DNA from: an uncultured Flavobacteriaceae bacterium
GTDB taxonomy: Bacteria; Bacteroidota; Bacteroidia; Flavobacteriales; Flavobacteriaceae
NCBI GenBank assembly: GCA_913044085.1
Contig: CAJWNW010000081.1
Coordinates: 1 to 7,272, forward strand
DNA length: 7,272 nt
Direction: 5' to 3'
Part shown: in pieces, positions 5,955 through 7,272 of the stretch
Numbering within the stretch: the stretch's first letter is position 1
Layout of the letters: every line of letters begins with the position of its first letter
Position numbers and translations under genes: made by a program
Notes under the pieces: generated by a model
What the model was told of the DNA's origin: nothing
Databases searched by the model: none
What the model saw: only the letters and a program-made list of their open reading frames with translations

Positions 5955-6983
5955 ATGAGCAATCCCATTGTAAAATTTTTTAGATCAAAACTAAAAACGG
6001 CGGTTGTTTTACTGATATTGTTACTTATGACTGGCGTTGTTGGTTTTAAACTCATATCGGGATACACTTGGACGGATGCGATCTATATGACAGTCATTAC
6101 CATTACGCCTGTTGGTTATACTGATGTCGAGGCTTTAGACCATCAAGCAAAAATTTTTATTATTGGTCTTATTTTATCCAGCGCCATAATTTTAGCATAT
6201 GCATTGAAGGTTATCAGTGAGTATATAATTTCTAGAAATAATATTAATGAATTCAAACAAAAGAAAATGCAAAAGAAAATCAATGCGCTAACCGAGCATG
6301 TTATTATTTGTGGCTATGGAAGAAATGGGAGACAAGCCGCAAAAAAACTGCAATCCCACCATCGAAATTTTGTCGTGATAGACAAAGATGAAACTGTCTT
6401 TCAAAACATTGAAAATAATGACTTTGCTTTTATTACTGGTGATGCAAATGAAGATGAAGTTTTGATTCGAGCAGGCATCAATAGCGCCACTTGCTTGATT
6501 TGTGCATTGCCCAACGATTCTGAAAATGTATTTGTGGTGCTTTCTGCACGCCAGATAAACCCCAAAATTCGGATAATAAGCCGAGCTTCAGAAGAATCGA
6601 GCTATAGTAAATTAAAACTCGCTGGTGCAAATAACGTCATTCTTCCTGATCGCATTGGCGGCGATCATATGGCTTCATTAGTAGTGGTTCCCGACCTTTT
6701 GGAGTTTGTGGACAATTTGTCCATTGTGGGGAATCAAAATATCAACATTGAAGAAATCGCCGTTGAGCAACTTTACGACACCAACCAACAAAAAACAATT
6801 TTAGAATTGGATTTGAGAAAACATACAGGTTGTAATGTGATAGGCTACAAAGATGAAAATGGAAATTACCACATCAATCCAGAAGCCGATCAAAAATTAG
6901 TGCCCGGCTCTAAAATCATAGTTTTGGGTAAGCCCGAACAAATTCAAAAGCTAAATTACACATATAATATAAAGTTGATTTAG
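5955..6983 (+). CDS. Two-helix potassium channel with RCK (TrkA-N/TrkA-C) domain
   Basis: This 342-residue protein has the MthK-like layout of a potassium channel: membrane helix 1 (about 13-33), pore loop (about 40-57), helix 2 (about 66-90), and a cytoplasmic RCK domain. The RCK Rossmann fold shows HVIICGYGRNG (115-125) with GxGxxG at 120-125, FVVIDKD (139-145) with D143 for nucleotide ribose binding, and GDANEDEVL (162-170). A TrkA-C-like domain follows at about 260-335 and ends in VLGKPEQI. RCK domains gate such channels in response to bound nucleotide or ions. The selectivity filter is unusual: TPVGYTD (51-57) where TTVGYGD is standard. M105 lies just before the RCK domain with A-rich sequence upstream, a position like the internal start of MthK. 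It follows the PspC-like gene by 3 nt. A less selective or altered cation channel is the alternative. Confidence 0.88.
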   Translation: MSNPIVKFFRSKLKTAVVLLILLLMTGVVGFKLISGYTWTDAIYMTVITITPVGYTDVEALDHQAKIFIIGLILSSAIILAYALKVISEYIISRNNINEFKQKKMQKKINALTEHVIICGYGRNGRQAAKKLQSHHRNFVVIDKDETVFQNIENNDFAFITGDANEDEVLIRAGINSATCLICALPNDSENVFVVLSARQINPKIRIISRASEESSYSKLKLAGANNVILPDRIGGDHMASLVVVPDLLEFVDNLSIVGNQNINIEEIAVEQLYDTNQQKTILELDLRKHTGCNVIGYKDENGNYHINPEADQKLVPGSKIIVLGKPEQIQKLNYTYNIKLI

Positions 6984-7244
6984 TTGTATTTAATTTAGTT
7001 AGTTTACACTTTAATGTATTTAGTTTTTATATTTTTTTTCGTTGGGTTCTATTTTGACTCACTAATTAATATCAATTTTAGTACAGAAATTATATACTTT
7101 TTTAGACCTAGTCACTGTTAAGCAATGTTTTTTTAAGACAAAAAATGATTTGAATTTATAAATACCGTCTTAAATCCTTCTATTGCATAACTCATTTTTT
7201 TTTGGCATCTTGTTACAAGTTTTTATACCACTAATGACATACTT
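6984..7244. other. 261-bp AT-rich intergenic spacer
   Basis: This spacer contains several T-runs, including eight or nine Ts near 7031-7039 and 7195-7203, but no stable GC-rich hairpin, tRNA, riboswitch-like structure or coding frame that I can support. I found no exact TAnnTTTG element. One 8-base inverted repeat is listed separately. It presumably holds the 3' end of the channel transcript and the promoter of the gene starting at 7245. Confidence 0.6.
7132..7174. repeat. 8-bp inverted repeat in the terminal spacer
   Basis: TTTAAGAC (7132-7139) and GTCTTAAA (7167-7174) are perfect inverted copies separated by 27 bases. They could form a weak stem-loop or mark an operator upstream of the gene at 7245. 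The stem has only two G/C pairs, so chance is a real possibility. Confidence 0.3.
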
Positions 7245-7272
7245 ATGAAACATAAATTCCAAACATTATTAG
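7245..7272 (+). CDS. Start of an unidentified gene (nine codons, possible signal peptide)
   Basis: An ATG at 7245 opens MKHKFQTLL and runs off the window edge. Two lysines followed by hydrophobic residues are what the beginning of a Sec signal peptide or an N-terminal membrane segment looks like. An upstream ATG at 7234 stops after four codons. Nine residues are too few to name the product. Confidence 0.45.

Noticed and set aside
7020..7045. Intrinsic terminator after the potassium channel based on the T-run near 7031-7039
   Set aside because: No stem of useful stability precedes the T-run; the local sequence is simply AT-rich.
1..7272. CRISPR array, IS element, phage or attachment site
   Set aside because: No regularly spaced direct repeats, transposase motifs, integrase motifs or terminal inverted repeats were seen, and the gene content is typical core-genome material.

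Overview
The window looks like chromosomal DNA from a Bacteroidota member, most likely a marine or environmental Flavobacteriaceae. Four things suggest this: AT-rich DNA, A/T-rich sequence rather than Shine-Dalgarno motifs before start codons, promoter-like TTG-N~20-TAnnTTTG elements of the Bacteroidota type, and proteins of characteristic flavobacterial form (a short PspC-like membrane protein paired with an RCK potassium channel, FtsE without FtsX, and a NamZ/DUF1343 lipoprotein). Everything here rests on reading motifs; no database search was run.

Left part (1-3378, minus strand). A tightly packed group is transcribed right to left: an FtsE-type ABC ATPase (2017-1331), a family 2 glycosyltransferase (1331-447) and a second family 2 glycosyltransferase that runs off the left edge (446-1). 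The junctions are TAATG and TAAATG, so the three genes are very probably co-transcribed and translationally coupled. Upstream of them, on the same strand but separated by a 134-bp gap, is a DUF1343/NamZ lipoprotein (3378-2152), predicted to cleave N-acetylmuramic acid from peptidoglycan fragments.

Right part (3385-6983, plus strand). A LolC/LolE-type permease starts at a forced TTG codon only 6 bp from the namZ start, so the two genes are divergent with essentially no intergenic DNA. It is followed by a CBS-like/cysteine synthase PLP enzyme with a good candidate promoter. Next come a 75-residue PspC-like membrane protein and a two-helix RCK potassium channel, 3 nt apart. A 261-bp AT-rich spacer and the first nine codons of another gene end the window.

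The left half and the permease share a cell-envelope theme: divisome ATPase, surface glycan synthesis, peptidoglycan recycling and lipoprotein release. The right half is sulfur amino acid metabolism plus ion homeostasis or membrane stress. I see no phage, IS element, CRISPR array, tRNA or rRNA. Most of the window is ordinary core-genome content. The points most worth a second look are the non-canonical potassium selectivity filter (PVGYT in place of TVGYG), the PspC-channel pairing, the 6-bp divergent gene start, and a terminator-shaped hairpin pointing against the local genes.
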